From contig CAWGOJ010000016.1 in NCBI GenBank assembly GCA_963824195.1, positions 62,001 to 126,000 of the forward strand: a DNA stretch of 64,000 nucleotides. Direction: 5' to 3'. The position numbers were made by a program, and so were the translations under genes. The stretch is from Bog-473 sp963824195. Lineage in GTDB: Bacteria > Actinomycetota > Acidimicrobiia > Acidimicrobiales > RAAP-2. The notes under the pieces were generated by a model that had not been told where the DNA came from, searched no databases, and saw only the letters and a program-made list of their open reading frames with translations. This document shows positions 1 through 7,568 of this stretch, piece after piece (within the stretch, counting starts at the first letter, position 1; every line of letters begins with the position of its first letter).

Positions 1-1
1 G

Positions 2-916
2 GCGGAGCAGATGGTGTTCAACGTGGGCGAGCGCCGCACGGCCGACACCATGCGCCCGCTGCACGAGCTGCTGGGCGCGGGGCTGGACCGGATAGAGGAG
101 CTGGGCCAGCGGGGCTCGCACATCACGGGCGTGGCCACGGGCTACCACGAGCTGGACAGCATCCTGCTCGGTTTCCAGCCCTCCTCGCTCAACATCGTGG
201 GTGCCCGTCCGGGCATGGGCAAGACGAGCTTCGCGCTGGGTGTCCTGGCCAACGTGGGCCTCCAGGTGCAGCGCCCGGCGCTGCTCTTCTCGCTCGAGAT
301 GGGTCACCTCGAGCTGACCCAGCGCCTGCTCGCCTCGGAGGCCGAGGTGAACGGGCAGAGCCTGCAGACGGGGCGGATCCGCACCCAGGACTGGAGCAAA
401 ATCGGGGTGGCCGTGACCCGGCTGTCGGGTGCGCCCATCTTCATCGACGACAACCCGAACGTGACGGTCATGGACATCCGGGCCCGGGCGCGGCGGCTCA
501 AGAAGTCCGAGGGCGACCTCGGGATCGTCGTCGTCGACTACCTGCAGCTGATGACCGGCCGGGGCCGGGCGGAGAACCGCCAGACCGAGGTCGCCGAGAT
601 CAGCCGCGGCCTCAAGATCCTGGCCCGCGAACTCGAGGTGCCCGTCGTCGCCCTCTCTCAGCTGTCGCGCAACCTGGAGTCACGCCAGGACAAGACGCCG
701 CAGCTGTCGGACCTGCGGGAGTCGGGGTCGCTCGAGCAGGACGCCGACGTCGTCCTCTTCATCTACCGCGAGTCCGAGTACAACGACGAGGTGCCGATCG
801 ACCGGGCCGACGACGCGCTCATTGAAGTGGCCAAGCACCGGAACGGGCCGACCGGGAAGGCCAACCTGCTCTTCCTCAAGCAGTACGCGCGCTTCGAGAA
901 CCACCGGGGCGTGTAG
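2..916 (+). CDS. dnaB: Replicative DNA helicase DnaB, C-terminal part (5' truncated by window edge)
   Basis: Hexameric replicative helicase that unwinds DNA ahead of the fork using ATP. The frame is open from base 2, with codons for Ala-Glu-Gln before the first internal Met, so the gene begins upstream of the window and the N-terminal primase-interacting domain is missing. The RecA-like motor is visible: Walker A GARPGMGKT about 65 residues in, Walker B VVVDYLQLM, ALSQLSR, and a DLRESGSLEQDAD region typical of DnaB. It ends at TAG 914-916. Identity is secure. No intein is seen in the visible part. Confidence 0.96.
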   Translation, partial: AEQMVFNVGERRTADTMRPLHELLGAGLDRIEELGQRGSHITGVATGYHELDSILLGFQPSSLNIVGARPGMGKTSFALGVLANVGLQVQRPALLFSLEMGHLELTQRLLASEAEVNGQSLQTGRIRTQDWSKIGVAVTRLSGAPIFIDDNPNVTVMDIRARARRLKKSEGDLGIVVVDYLQLMTGRGRAENRQTEVAEISRGLKILARELEVPVVALSQLSRNLESRQDKTPQLSDLRESGSLEQDADVVLFIYRESEYNDEVPIDRADDALIEVAKHRNGPTGKANLLFLKQYARFENHRGV

Positions 917-954
917 CGGGGCGAGGCCGCGCGACAGCGCGGGGCGCCGGCGGG

Positions 955-966
955 TAGACCTACCCC
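955..966 (+). promoter_or_regulatory. Leaderless -10 element of the PPOX gene
   Basis: TAGACC (955-960) is followed by exactly 6 nt and then the ATG at 967, with no Shine-Dalgarno between. The geometry matches the other leaderless starts in this window, although the last base departs from TANNNT. Confidence 0.45.
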
Positions 967-1371
967 ATGGCACACGACCGCATACCCGACAGCCACCGGG
1001 ACCTCCTCGAGGCCGAGGTGGCCACCCTGGCCACGGTGGGGGAGGACGGCTACCCCCAGGTCTCCGAGGTGTGGTTCCTGGCCGAGGGCGACCAGATCGC
1101 GATCTCGCTGAACACGGCGCGGCAGAAGACCAAGAACCTCCAGACCGACCCCGCCTGCACGCTGCTCATCCTCGACCTGGCCAACCCGTACCGCTACCTC
1201 GAGATCCGCGGCACGGCTGTCGTGGTGCCCGACGACGGCTACGAGTTCGCCGACAGGGTCGGGACCAAGTACGGCGGTGCCGACCTGCGCGAGCACGACG
1301 GGCCGGGGGTCAGACGGGTCGTCGTGCGGATCGCCCCGGTCCGGATCAACGCCGTCAACATGCGCGGCTGA
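967..1371 (+). CDS. Pyridoxamine 5'-phosphate oxidase-fold (PPOX) protein
   Basis: A 134-residue split-barrel protein of the PPOX/F420-dependent reductase superfamily, which binds FMN or F420 and acts on small cytosolic substrates. Family features are the opening strand ATLATVGEDGYPQVSEVWF, then a strand with IAISLNTARQKTKNLQ, a placement that often contacts the cofactor phosphate, and the final strand VVVRIAPVRINAV. The start is the ATG at 967, 6 nt after a -10-like hexamer. It is a stand-alone gene between dnaB and a convergent membrane-protein gene. Whether FMN or F420 is used cannot be told from sequence alone. Confidence 0.85.
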   Translation: MAHDRIPDSHRDLLEAEVATLATVGEDGYPQVSEVWFLAEGDQIAISLNTARQKTKNLQTDPACTLLILDLANPYRYLEIRGTAVVVPDDGYEFADRVGTKYGGADLREHDGPGVRRVVVRIAPVRINAVNMRG

Positions 1372-1378
1372 GGCGCGC

Positions 1379-2140
1379 TCAGAGGCTCACCTCCCGGCGC
1401 GACCGCGGCGCCGTCGTCACGACCGCTGCAGCGGCGAGCGCCACCACGACCAGCGCGGCCCACGGCGACACGAACGACGCCAGGAGCACTGCCGCGGCAA
1501 CCTCGACGGCCATGACGACCCCGAGCACGACGGGTCCGAGCTCGGTGAAGCGCCGGTGGAACCCGGCCAGAGCCGCCGGGCTCGTGATCGTGCGCCCGAG
1601 GAGTACGGCCAGGCCGCGCACGAGGCCGAAGAGGGCACCGATGGCCAGCGCCAAGAGTGGGTCGCCCGTCAACGCGGCGAGGACGATCATCAGGTAGACC
1701 GCCGAGGTCTTGATGTAGGTGACGAGGCCGGTGCCGATCTGCCAGCCGAAGCCTGCCCCGTAGACCCAGGGGCGGAACTGGTCCAGCCACCGCTCGTTGA
1801 CCTGGCGGCGGTGGACGGGGAGACGGAAGCCGGCCACGCGACCGTCCGCCGCCGCGGCGACGGCCGACGCGGCGCACGCGACCGCCGCCAGCGTCGTGGC
1901 CGATGCGCCGGCCACGCGCACCCCGGCGGCCATGGCGGCCAGGCACAGTCCCAGGCAGGCCCCGCCCGCCACCGCCCCCACGACGAACCACGCCGCCGTC
2001 GAGCCGTAGCGGTGGCCGCGGCCCTGCTCGGCAAGGGGCGTGATGCTGGCCAGCATGGAGAGGCCGCACGGCGACCACGTCGAAAGGGCGCCGCCGGCCG
2101 CGGCCATCGCCAACCCGCAGACTGCGATGACCGTTGTCAT
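1379..2140 (-). CDS. CcdA/DsbD-like polytopic membrane protein, last gene of the mau-like cluster
   Basis: A 253-residue membrane protein with about six hydrophobic segments. The start ATG (2138-2140) follows an AAAGAGGGAG ribosome site. The first segment carries a TWSPCG motif (Cys25), reminiscent of the SPC motif of CcdA/DsbD thiol-disulfide carriers. Further Cys residues lie in segment two (about 61 and 65). CcdA-type proteins move reducing power from cytoplasmic thioredoxin across the membrane. In this locus that would feed the MauD-like thioredoxin and the Cys-rich substrate upstream. The family call is inference from topology and one motif; 'unknown membrane protein' is the safe alternative. 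Confidence 0.6.
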   Translation of the reverse strand: MTTVIAVCGLAMAAAGGALSTWSPCGLSMLASITPLAEQGRGHRYGSTAAWFVVGAVAGGACLGLCLAAMAAGVRVAGASATTLAAVACAASAVAAAADGRVAGFRLPVHRRQVNERWLDQFRPWVYGAGFGWQIGTGLVTYIKTSAVYLMIVLAALTGDPLLALAIGALFGLVRGLAVLLGRTITSPAALAGFHRRFTELGPVVLGVVMAVEVAAAVLLASFVSPWAALVVVALAAAAVVTTAPRSRREVSL

Positions 2141-2165
2141 GTCCGCTCCCTCTTTCGCGATCCCG

Positions 2166-3566
2166 TCATGCCGGTGACCCCAGGAACGGCGCGCCGCCGA
2201 AGGCGAAGATCCCCCCGTCCCGGGCGACCAGCCAGTAGCCGGCGTCGTTGCCGAAGCCGACCATCCCGACGACCGGCATGTTGAGACGGATCGCACCGCT
2301 CGACCCGTCGAAGGCGGCGTCGCCGTAGGTGAAGATGCCGCCGTCGGCCGCAACGAGCCAGTACCCGTATGCCGACGGGGTTGCCGCCATGCCGGCGATC
2401 GGCGCGTTCAGGTGCTGCCCGCCCATGGAGCCGAGGAACGGCGCGTCCCCGTAGGTGAAGACGCCGCCGTCGGCCGCCACGAGCCAGTACCCGCGCCCTG
2501 TCGGGGTGGCGGCCATACCCACGATCGGCGCGTTCAGGTGCTGCCCGCCCATGGAGCCGAGGAACGCCGCGTCGCCGTAGTCGAAGATGCCGCCGTCGGC
2601 CGCGACGAGCCAGTACCCGCGACCCGTGGGCGTGGCGGCCATGCCGACCACGGGAGCATCGAGGTGTTGCCCGCCCATGGAGCCGAGGAACGGGGCGCCG
2701 CCGTAGTCGAAGATGCCGCCGTCGGCCGCCACGAGGAAGTAGCCCCCGGTGGGGCAGGTGGCGAGGGCCACGATCGGGGCGTCGAGCTGCAGCCCCGATG
2801 CGTCGCCCACGTACGGGAAGGTGCCGTAGGGGAACAGCCGCCCGAAAGACGTCAGCACCGCGTACCCACCCCCGCCCGGGCTCTCGGCCAGGCCGACGAC
2901 CTGGCAGCTGGTGGCCGGCGATCCGCAGGGGGGCGTGGGCGGTGCCGGCGTCCAGCAGGGCTCGTTCTGCTCGGCGGTCGCGTTGTCGACGGCCACCGCG
3001 GTCGTGCAGGAGGGATCTACCTGCCACGGAGGGACGCAGGCGACGACGCGGCACACGATCCGTCCCATGCACGGGACGTCCTGGTTGCACTGGCCGTAGC
3101 GGAACTGGAGGCAACCGGTCAGGTAGGAGTCACACCCCTGCGGGCCGCAGCCGCACCCGGTCTGATCGCACCCCGGCTCGCAGAAGGCGAAGCCGTTGCT
3201 GCACCCGGTGTCGCAGGTGCAGGTGGAGTTGCAGTCCATGTAGTAGCGGGGCCCGCCGCAGTACGAAGAGTTGTCCGCCATCCACCATCCGCCCATGACG
3301 GTGTTCTCGGGGCAGTAGTTGGCGCCGCTGACCGAGCAGCAGAACTCGGAGAAGCCCGAGCAGCAGGTGCTGCCGCAGCCGCAGCCGGTATTGCCGCACT
3401 CGCAGATCAGACCGTAGGCCGTGCCCGGCCTGAGTGCCAGTTCCATGCCGCCGCCGATGGCGACGGCGCTGCCCACGAACGCCGAGCGGTTGATGAGGCT
3501 GCGCCGGGAGAGACGGCCGTCGAGGAAGCCTGCGGTGCGGGTCGCGATCGCCTTGGTCATGTTCAC
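2166..3566 (-). CDS. Tat-exported Cys-rich protein: MADH-light-chain-like domain fused to six propeller-like repeats
   Basis: A 466-residue protein. A twin-arginine signal (SRRSLINRS, residues 20-28) precedes a hydrophobic stretch. Residues about 53-205 are extremely Cys-rich (CECGNTGCGCGSTCC, then GWWMAD and YYMDCN) and resemble the small TTQ subunit of methylamine dehydrogenase. A Trp (94/95) and Asp (111) fall where the first TTQ Trp and an essential Asp would be, but the place of the second TTQ Trp looks like Val171 (GRIVCR). Residues about 221-466 are six 41-42-residue repeats (YWLVAADGGIF). I chose the GTG at 3566 because it overlaps the upstream stop as GTGA and follows GAGGAGG. ATG 3560 is the alternative. 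Light-chain homology is pattern-based, not alignment-based. Confidence 0.7.
   Translation of the reverse strand: MNMTKAIATRTAGFLDGRLSRRSLINRSAFVGSAVAIGGGMELALRPGTAYGLICECGNTGCGCGSTCCSGFSEFCCSVSGANYCPENTVMGGWWMADNSSYCGGPRYYMDCNSTCTCDTGCSNGFAFCEPGCDQTGCGCGPQGCDSYLTGCLQFRYGQCNQDVPCMGRIVCRVVACVPPWQVDPSCTTAVAVDNATAEQNEPCWTPAPPTPPCGSPATSCQVVGLAESPGGGGYAVLTSFGRLFPYGTFPYVGDASGLQLDAPIVALATCPTGGYFLVAADGGIFDYGGAPFLGSMGGQHLDAPVVGMAATPTGRGYWLVAADGGIFDYGDAAFLGSMGGQHLNAPIVGMAATPTGRGYWLVAADGGVFTYGDAPFLGSMGGQHLNAPIAGMAATPSAYGYWLVAADGGIFTYGDAAFDGSSGAIRLNMPVVGMVGFGNDAGYWLVARDGGIFAFGGAPFLGSPA
2169..2906 (-). repeat. Six in-frame repeats (126-bp period) coding a probable beta-propeller
   Basis: The 3' half of the preceding gene is a tandem array coding units of about 42 residues (GMAATPTGRGYWLVAADGGIF, then GDAAFLGSMGG). 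The central units are nearly identical even in DNA; the stretch beginning GGCGCGTTCA recurs at 2401 and 2527. The outer units are more diverged. A blade-sized repeat with conserved aromatic and glycine positions suggests one propeller blade per unit. Confidence 0.8.
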
Positions 3567-4141
3567 CGCGACGTCGCCCTCCTCGTCGCGGCCGGCTGCA
3601 CCAGGCGGCGCGCGCCCTCCAGCGCGGCGAGCGCCGAGAGTGCGAGGAAGGTCAGCCAGAGGCCGGCCGCGCTCACGAACACCAGCGGCAGGCCGGCCCC
3701 GGGCTGGTGCGCGAGCAGCGTGGCGATGGAGCCATGGTTGGGGACGCCGACGGCGACGACGACGACGACGCCCGCCAGAGCGAGGTTGACGGCGACGTGC
3801 AGCCGGGTAGCCGGCGTGTCGGGCCGGCCGAAGCAGCCGCAGGTCGCCAGGGGGCCTCCCCGCACCCGGGCGACGGCGACGACGATCGCCAACAACGCGT
3901 AGGAGAGCGCGACGAGCGCCGCGGTGACCGGGCGGGGCACCACGAGCGCGACCAGGCCCAGCATGGCCTCGGCGAGCGCGCCGGCCCGGGCGGCCCCGCG
4001 CAGCCGCCGTTGCGACGGCGCACACCCTCGCGGGAGCAGCGCCGACAGGGCGCGGGCAGTGTCGCCGGGCCGGACGGCCTTGGCGATCCCTGCGGCCACG
4101 AGGAGCGCCGCGGCGATCAGGTAGAGGCCGATCAGTTCCAC
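3563..4141 (-). CDS. MauE-like (DoxX-type) membrane protein
   Basis: A 192-residue protein with four hydrophobic segments. It has the CGCFG motif (Cys100, Cys102) that marks MauE and related methylamine-utilisation accessory proteins between the third and fourth segments. MauE and MauD together are needed for disulfide formation and stability of the cysteine-rich amine dehydrogenase small subunit. The start is GTG 4141, overlapping the upstream gene by 10 nt, and the stop overlaps the next gene as GTGA. The neighbouring MauD-like and light-chain-like genes support the same role here. MauE assignment is by motif and context; the substrate is inferred. Confidence 0.75.
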   Translation of the reverse strand: MELIGLYLIAAALLVAAGIAKAVRPGDTARALSALLPRGCAPSQRRLRGAARAGALAEAMLGLVALVVPRPVTAALVALSYALLAIVVAVARVRGGPLATCGCFGRPDTPATRLHVAVNLALAGVVVVVAVGVPNHGSIATLLAHQPGAGLPLVFVSAAGLWLTFLALSALAALEGARRLVQPAATRRATSR

Positions 4142-4620
4142 CGCGGCCTCGCGGCGGGGACGTCGGGCACCGCCGGGCTCACCGCCAGCGACGTGAGCAG
4201 CGAGTTGAGCCGGGTCACGAGCCGGTCCCGCAGGATGTGGCTGCCCAGCACGGCGTAGAAGGAGAAGGGTCGGCCCGCCTCGGTGAAGAACCACTGCGTG
4301 CCGGACTGGCCGACGAGCCCCCGCCGCAGCACGATGGGGGAGAAGTCATCCGGCGAGAACGTCTCGGGCCTGCCCTGGCGGGCGAACAGCGCGGTGCCGA
4401 GGCTCTCGGGCCCGTACTCGAACAGGGTGGCGAAGACGTCCTCGGACCCCATGAGGTTGACGGCGCCGCTGCCGAAGTCCCCGATGTCATCGGGCAGGGG
4501 GAAGGTGGCGAACTGCGCCACCGGGTACGTGGCGCCGAGCGCCGGCGGGCGCACGAAGATCCGACCCTCGAAGCCGTCGGGCAGCCGCGCCACGATGCCG
4601 TGGGCGCCGATGGTGGCCAT
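4132..4620 (-). CDS. Unknown 162-residue protein of the mau-like cluster
   Basis: No family is recognised. It is a soluble-looking protein with no signal peptide, membrane segment or Cys residues, and contains FATFPLPDDIGDFGSGAVNL and a Phe-rich segment near residues 115-125. It starts at ATG 4620, overlapping the MauD-like stop as ATGA, and its end overlaps the MauE-like start, so all three are translationally coupled. It lies where other mau loci would have a structural or maturation gene but is far too short to be the heavy chain. Coding is well supported by the overlaps. Confidence 0.75.
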   Translation of the reverse strand: MATIGAHGIVARLPDGFEGRIFVRPPALGATYPVAQFATFPLPDDIGDFGSGAVNLMGSEDVFATLFEYGPESLGTALFARQGRPETFSPDDFSPIVLRRGLVGQSGTQWFFTEAGRPFSFYAVLGSHILRDRLVTRLNSLLTSLAVSPAVPDVPAARPRWN

Positions 4621-5447
4621 CAGTCGGTGCGCACCGGCTGCCCGTTGGCGGCGGCGGGAGGCGCCGCGGGGCGGGTCCCGAAGGGGAAGACGTCGTCGAG
4701 CGTCCTGGGGTACAGGCTGGGGTCGCCGGGATGGATCCCTGCGGCACGGAGCACGTCGTCGGCCGCGGCCTCCCGTGCCGGGCCACCCACCGAGGAAGGG
4801 TCGGGGCGCCGCCGGGCCGCTCCGGGCTCACGGTCGTGCTCGGCCCGCCGCACGAGTTCGGCCAGCTGGGCGACGGTGCTCGCCACGCCCTGCCCGACCG
4901 TGCGGCCCGTCGCGCCGTCGACCAGCACGAAGAACGGCGACCCGGGCACCTGGTAGTCGACCCAGGCCTCGGTGGACATCACGACCGGGATCCGCCCCGT
5001 CGTCCGCGCCTGCACCTCGGCGGGTACCTCGCGGTCGGGTCCCTTGGTGACGATCACGACCCGGGTGCCATCCGGCAGGTCCATGGTCCCGGGCACCTGC
5101 AGCGCGTCCCAGAACGCGGTGCACGTCGCGCAGCCTGAAGAGAGGAACCCGAGCAGGCTGAGCCGGTCGCTGTTCGCCACCGCGACGGCCCGCGCGTCGC
5201 CGGCCGGGGTCACGCCCGCCACAGTCGCGGCCTCCCCCGGGGCCCGGGCGCCCACCGTCGGTCCCAGTGCCACCGCCGGCGGTGCCGCCGGGCCGGGCCG
5301 GGCGTCGCCGGCCGAGGCGGGGTCGCCGACTCCGACCCCGAGCTCGTGGAGCGACCGCAGGATGTCGGCATGACTGCGGAGGAGCCCCGCCACGAGGACG
5401 CCGAGCACCAGGACCACGAACGTCGACACCACGACGAGAGCAACCAC
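4620..5447 (-). CDS. MauD-like membrane-anchored thioredoxin-fold protein
   Basis: A 275-residue protein. An N-terminal membrane anchor (residues about 2-24) is followed by a linker and a thioredoxin-like domain with GFLSSGCATCTAFW, giving redox pair Cys106/Cys109, and a cis-Pro-like segment before PFFVLVDG. MauD-type proteins act outside the membrane on disulfides of the amine-dehydrogenase small subunit. The start is GTG 5447, a few bases after AAGGAGG; a much longer open frame extends upstream but is out of character. First gene of the five-gene minus-strand cluster. A generic TlpA/ResA-type thioredoxin is the alternative, but the next-door MauE-like gene favours MauD. Confidence 0.78.
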   Translation of the reverse strand: MVALVVVSTFVVLVLGVLVAGLLRSHADILRSLHELGVGVGDPASAGDARPGPAAPPAVALGPTVGARAPGEAATVAGVTPAGDARAVAVANSDRLSLLGFLSSGCATCTAFWDALQVPGTMDLPDGTRVVIVTKGPDREVPAEVQARTTGRIPVVMSTEAWVDYQVPGSPFFVLVDGATGRTVGQGVASTVAQLAELVRRAEHDREPGAARRRPDPSSVGGPAREAAADDVLRAAGIHPGDPSLYPRTLDDVFPFGTRPAAPPAAANGQPVRTD

Positions 5448-5534
5448 TCCGCCTCCTTTACCGGGTTCGACCCAGTATCCCCGGGGGTGGGCGGCAGGGG
5501 GGGACCGCCGCGGGCGCGGGGGCACGACGTCGGG

Positions 5535-5546
5535 CATACTCCGGAC
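5535..5546 (+). promoter_or_regulatory. Leaderless -10 element of the amidohydrolase gene
   Basis: CATACT (5535-5540) precedes the GTG at 5547 by exactly 6 nt. There is no purine-rich ribosome site in between, and the geometry is the same as at several other starts here. Confidence 0.5.
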
Positions 5547-6737
5547 GTGCCTGCGGACGATATCTTCCTCCCCGAGCCCGAGCCACGGGCGGTGCGCTAC
5601 ACCGTGATCTCCGTCGACGACCACGTGGTCGAGCCCGCCCACACCTTCGAGGGGCGGCTCCCGGCGGCGCTCCAGGACGAGGCACCCCGGATCGTCGAGA
5701 CGCCCGAGGGGCACCAGGTCTGGGAGTTCGAGGGGCAGCTCTACACGCAGGTCGGGATGAACGCGGTGGCCGGGCGCCGGCCCGAGACCGTCCGCCTGGA
5801 GCCGTTCCGCTTCGACCAGATGCGGCCGGGCTGCTACGACGCCGACGCCCGGGTACGCGACATGGACATCAACGGTGTCTGGGCGTCGGTGAACTTCCCG
5901 TCCATGATCACGGGCTTCTGCGGACGGGTCTTCTTCGACGCCAGGGACCGCGAGCTGGGCCTGGCCTGCATCCGGGCCTGGAACGACTGGCTCTTCGAGG
6001 AGTGGTTCACGCCTCACTCCGAGCGCATCGTCCCGCTCGGCATCACGTACCTGGCCGACCCCGATCTCGCCGTGGCCGAGATCCGCCGCAACGCCGACCG
6101 CGGCTTCACGTCGGTGACCTTCCCCGAGCGCCCGCACGAGATCGGGCTGCCCTCGCTGTGGGACCGGTCGCACTGGGACCCGATCATGGAGGCCGTGGTC
6201 GAGACCGACAGCGTCGTCTCGCTGCACGTCGGCAGCTCGGGCCTGACCCCCGCCCCGCCCGGGGCCGGCATGGACGCCCTGCAGCTGGGGGCCACGCTCT
6301 TCGGCCAGCTGTCGCTCACCGCCTGCGCCGAGTGGCTGTGGTCGGGCTATGCGGAGCGCCTCCCGACACTCAAGATCGCCATGAGCGAGGGCGGCATCGG
6401 CTGGGTGGCCATGCTGCTCGACCGGCTCGACAACATCGTCGACCGTTCCGGCTACGGCGCCGGTTGGGACGTGCGGCCGGCCGAGGTGCTGCGGCGCAAT
6501 TTCTGGTTCTGCACGATCGACGACCCCTCGACCATCGACACCCGCCATGCCATCGGCGTCGACCACATCATGGTCGAGGTCGACTACCCGCACGGTGACA
6601 GCACGTGGCCCGACACCCAGGACGTGATCGAGAAGTGCTGGGGCCACATTCCGGCGCACGAGCTGCGCGCCATGTGCTGCGAGAACGCGGCCGCCCTCTA
6701 CCGCCACCCGCTGCCCGACCATGTCCTGCCGCGCTGA
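5547..6737 (+). CDS. Amidohydrolase family protein (Amidohydrolase_2 type)
   Basis: A 396-residue metal-dependent hydrolase of the TIM-barrel amidohydrolase-2 group common in actinobacteria. The N-terminal VISVDDHVVEP, a central SLHVGSSG with the expected barrel His, and a C-terminal EVDYPHGDSTWP segment match that family. These enzymes hydrolyse or decarboxylate small organic acids. I chose the GTG at 5547 because a -10-like hexamer lies 6 nt upstream; the open frame upstream overlaps the MauD-like gene in antisense and looks non-coding. The class II aldolase gene follows 12 nt downstream with its own strong ribosome site, so the two may act in one degradative route. Substrate unknown. Confidence 0.85.
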   Translation: MPADDIFLPEPEPRAVRYTVISVDDHVVEPAHTFEGRLPAALQDEAPRIVETPEGHQVWEFEGQLYTQVGMNAVAGRRPETVRLEPFRFDQMRPGCYDADARVRDMDINGVWASVNFPSMITGFCGRVFFDARDRELGLACIRAWNDWLFEEWFTPHSERIVPLGITYLADPDLAVAEIRRNADRGFTSVTFPERPHEIGLPSLWDRSHWDPIMEAVVETDSVVSLHVGSSGLTPAPPGAGMDALQLGATLFGQLSLTACAEWLWSGYAERLPTLKIAMSEGGIGWVAMLLDRLDNIVDRSGYGAGWDVRPAEVLRRNFWFCTIDDPSTIDTRHAIGVDHIMVEVDYPHGDSTWPDTQDVIEKCWGHIPAHELRAMCCENAAALYRHPLPDHVLPR

Positions 6738-6749
6738 GAGGAGGCGACC

Positions 6750-7481
6750 GTGTTCATGCCGACCGCCGACAAGCTGATGCCGGACCTCACGCCCCGCGAG
6801 GAGCTGGTGGTCCTGGCCCGCGCGCTGTGGCGGGAGGGCTACAACGACCACCTGGCCGGGCACATCACGGTCAACCTCGGCGACGGCACGCTCCTGTGCA
6901 ACCCGTGGCTGCTCACCTGGGCCGAGCTGCGGCCGTCGCAGGTGCTCCGCATCGACCTCGACGGCCGGGTCGTCGAAGGGGGCTGGCCGGTCCCGCTCGG
7001 CATCCCGCTCCACCTCGAGCTGCACAAGCTGCGGGCCGACGTCGGGTGGGCCGTGCACAACCACCCGCTCTTCGGCACCGTGTGGGCCGACCTGGCCGAG
7101 CTGCCGCCGATCCTCGACCAGAGCTCGGCGCTCGGCGGTGGCACGCTGACCCTCGTCGACGAGTACGAGGGACCGGTGAACGACGCGGGGAGCGCCCGGC
7201 GCGCCGTGGAGCAGATGGGCGGTGCGTCCATGGCGCTCCTCGCCGGCCACGGCGTCTTCGTCCTGGGGGGCTCGGCCCGCGCCGTGCATCAGCGCGCCGT
7301 GGCGCTCGAGCAGCGCTGCCAGCACGCCTGGTACGCCCGCGCCGTCGGGGGCTCGGGCGCGTCCAGCGTCCCGCAGGCGTTCATCGACCTCGTAGCGAGG
7401 AGCGACGGCGAAGGATTCCTCGGCTTCTGGGAAGCGGCCGTCCGGGCCGAGTTGGCGGCCGACCCCGACCTGCTCGACTGA
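6750..7481 (+). CDS. Class II aldolase/adducin family protein
   Basis: A 243-residue protein starting with GTG 6750, just after GAGAGGAGG. Zinc-site motifs of the class II aldolase/adducin head domain are present: GHITVNLG near residue 38, VHNHP near 97, and LAGHGVFVLGG near 163. Members cleave or epimerise sugar phosphates, or decarboxylate hydroxy acids; distant ones lack known activity. It is co-directional with the amidohydrolase 12 nt upstream, so one transcript is likely. No coding signal in the 87 nt after it, which hold the control region of the next operon. Confidence 0.88.
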   Translation: MFMPTADKLMPDLTPREELVVLARALWREGYNDHLAGHITVNLGDGTLLCNPWLLTWAELRPSQVLRIDLDGRVVEGGWPVPLGIPLHLELHKLRADVGWAVHNHPLFGTVWADLAELPPILDQSSALGGGTLTLVDEYEGPVNDAGSARRAVEQMGGASMALLAGHGVFVLGGSARAVHQRAVALEQRCQHAWYARAVGGSGASSVPQAFIDLVARSDGEGFLGFWEAAVRAELAADPDLLD

Positions 7482-7495
7482 CCCACCCGGTCCGG

Positions 7496-7548
7496 GACAC
7501 CCCCCGGGTCACCGAGTAGGTGACCTTGGTCCCTAGACACCCCCCGGG
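7496..7548 (+). promoter_or_regulatory. Probable operator: 19-bp perfect dyad flanked by a 13-bp direct repeat
   Basis: GGTCACC-N5-GGTGACC (7507-7525) is a perfect inverted repeat with 7-bp arms. The 13-mer GACACCCCCCGGG occurs at 7496-7508 and again at 7536-7548, 40 bp apart, so it flanks and slightly overlaps the dyad. This lies just upstream of the WS/DGAT start at 7569. A dimeric repressor site is the simplest reading; the regulator is unknown. Confidence 0.6.
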
Positions 7549-7568
7549 CGCCGTGGATAGCTGGAGGT

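Noticed and set aside
2401..2790. Regularly spaced DNA repeats that could suggest a CRISPR-like array
   Set aside because: Period is 126 bp, units are in frame and code a 42-residue protein repeat, with no unique spacers or cas genes.
2412..3902. Long plus-strand open frame opposite the Cys-rich/propeller gene
   Set aside because: Antisense shadow of the repeats and GC-rich codons; no start signal or family features, while the minus-strand frame has a Tat signal and conserved domains.
4132..4620. Reading the 162-residue protein as the amine dehydrogenase heavy chain
   Set aside because: Far too short for a seven-bladed propeller (about 370 residues), with no blade repeats or signal peptide.
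5448..7325. N-terminal extension of the MauD-like frame by over 600 codons
   Set aside because: It runs antisense through the amidohydrolase and aldolase genes. The GTG at 5447 with AAGGAGG is a proper start.
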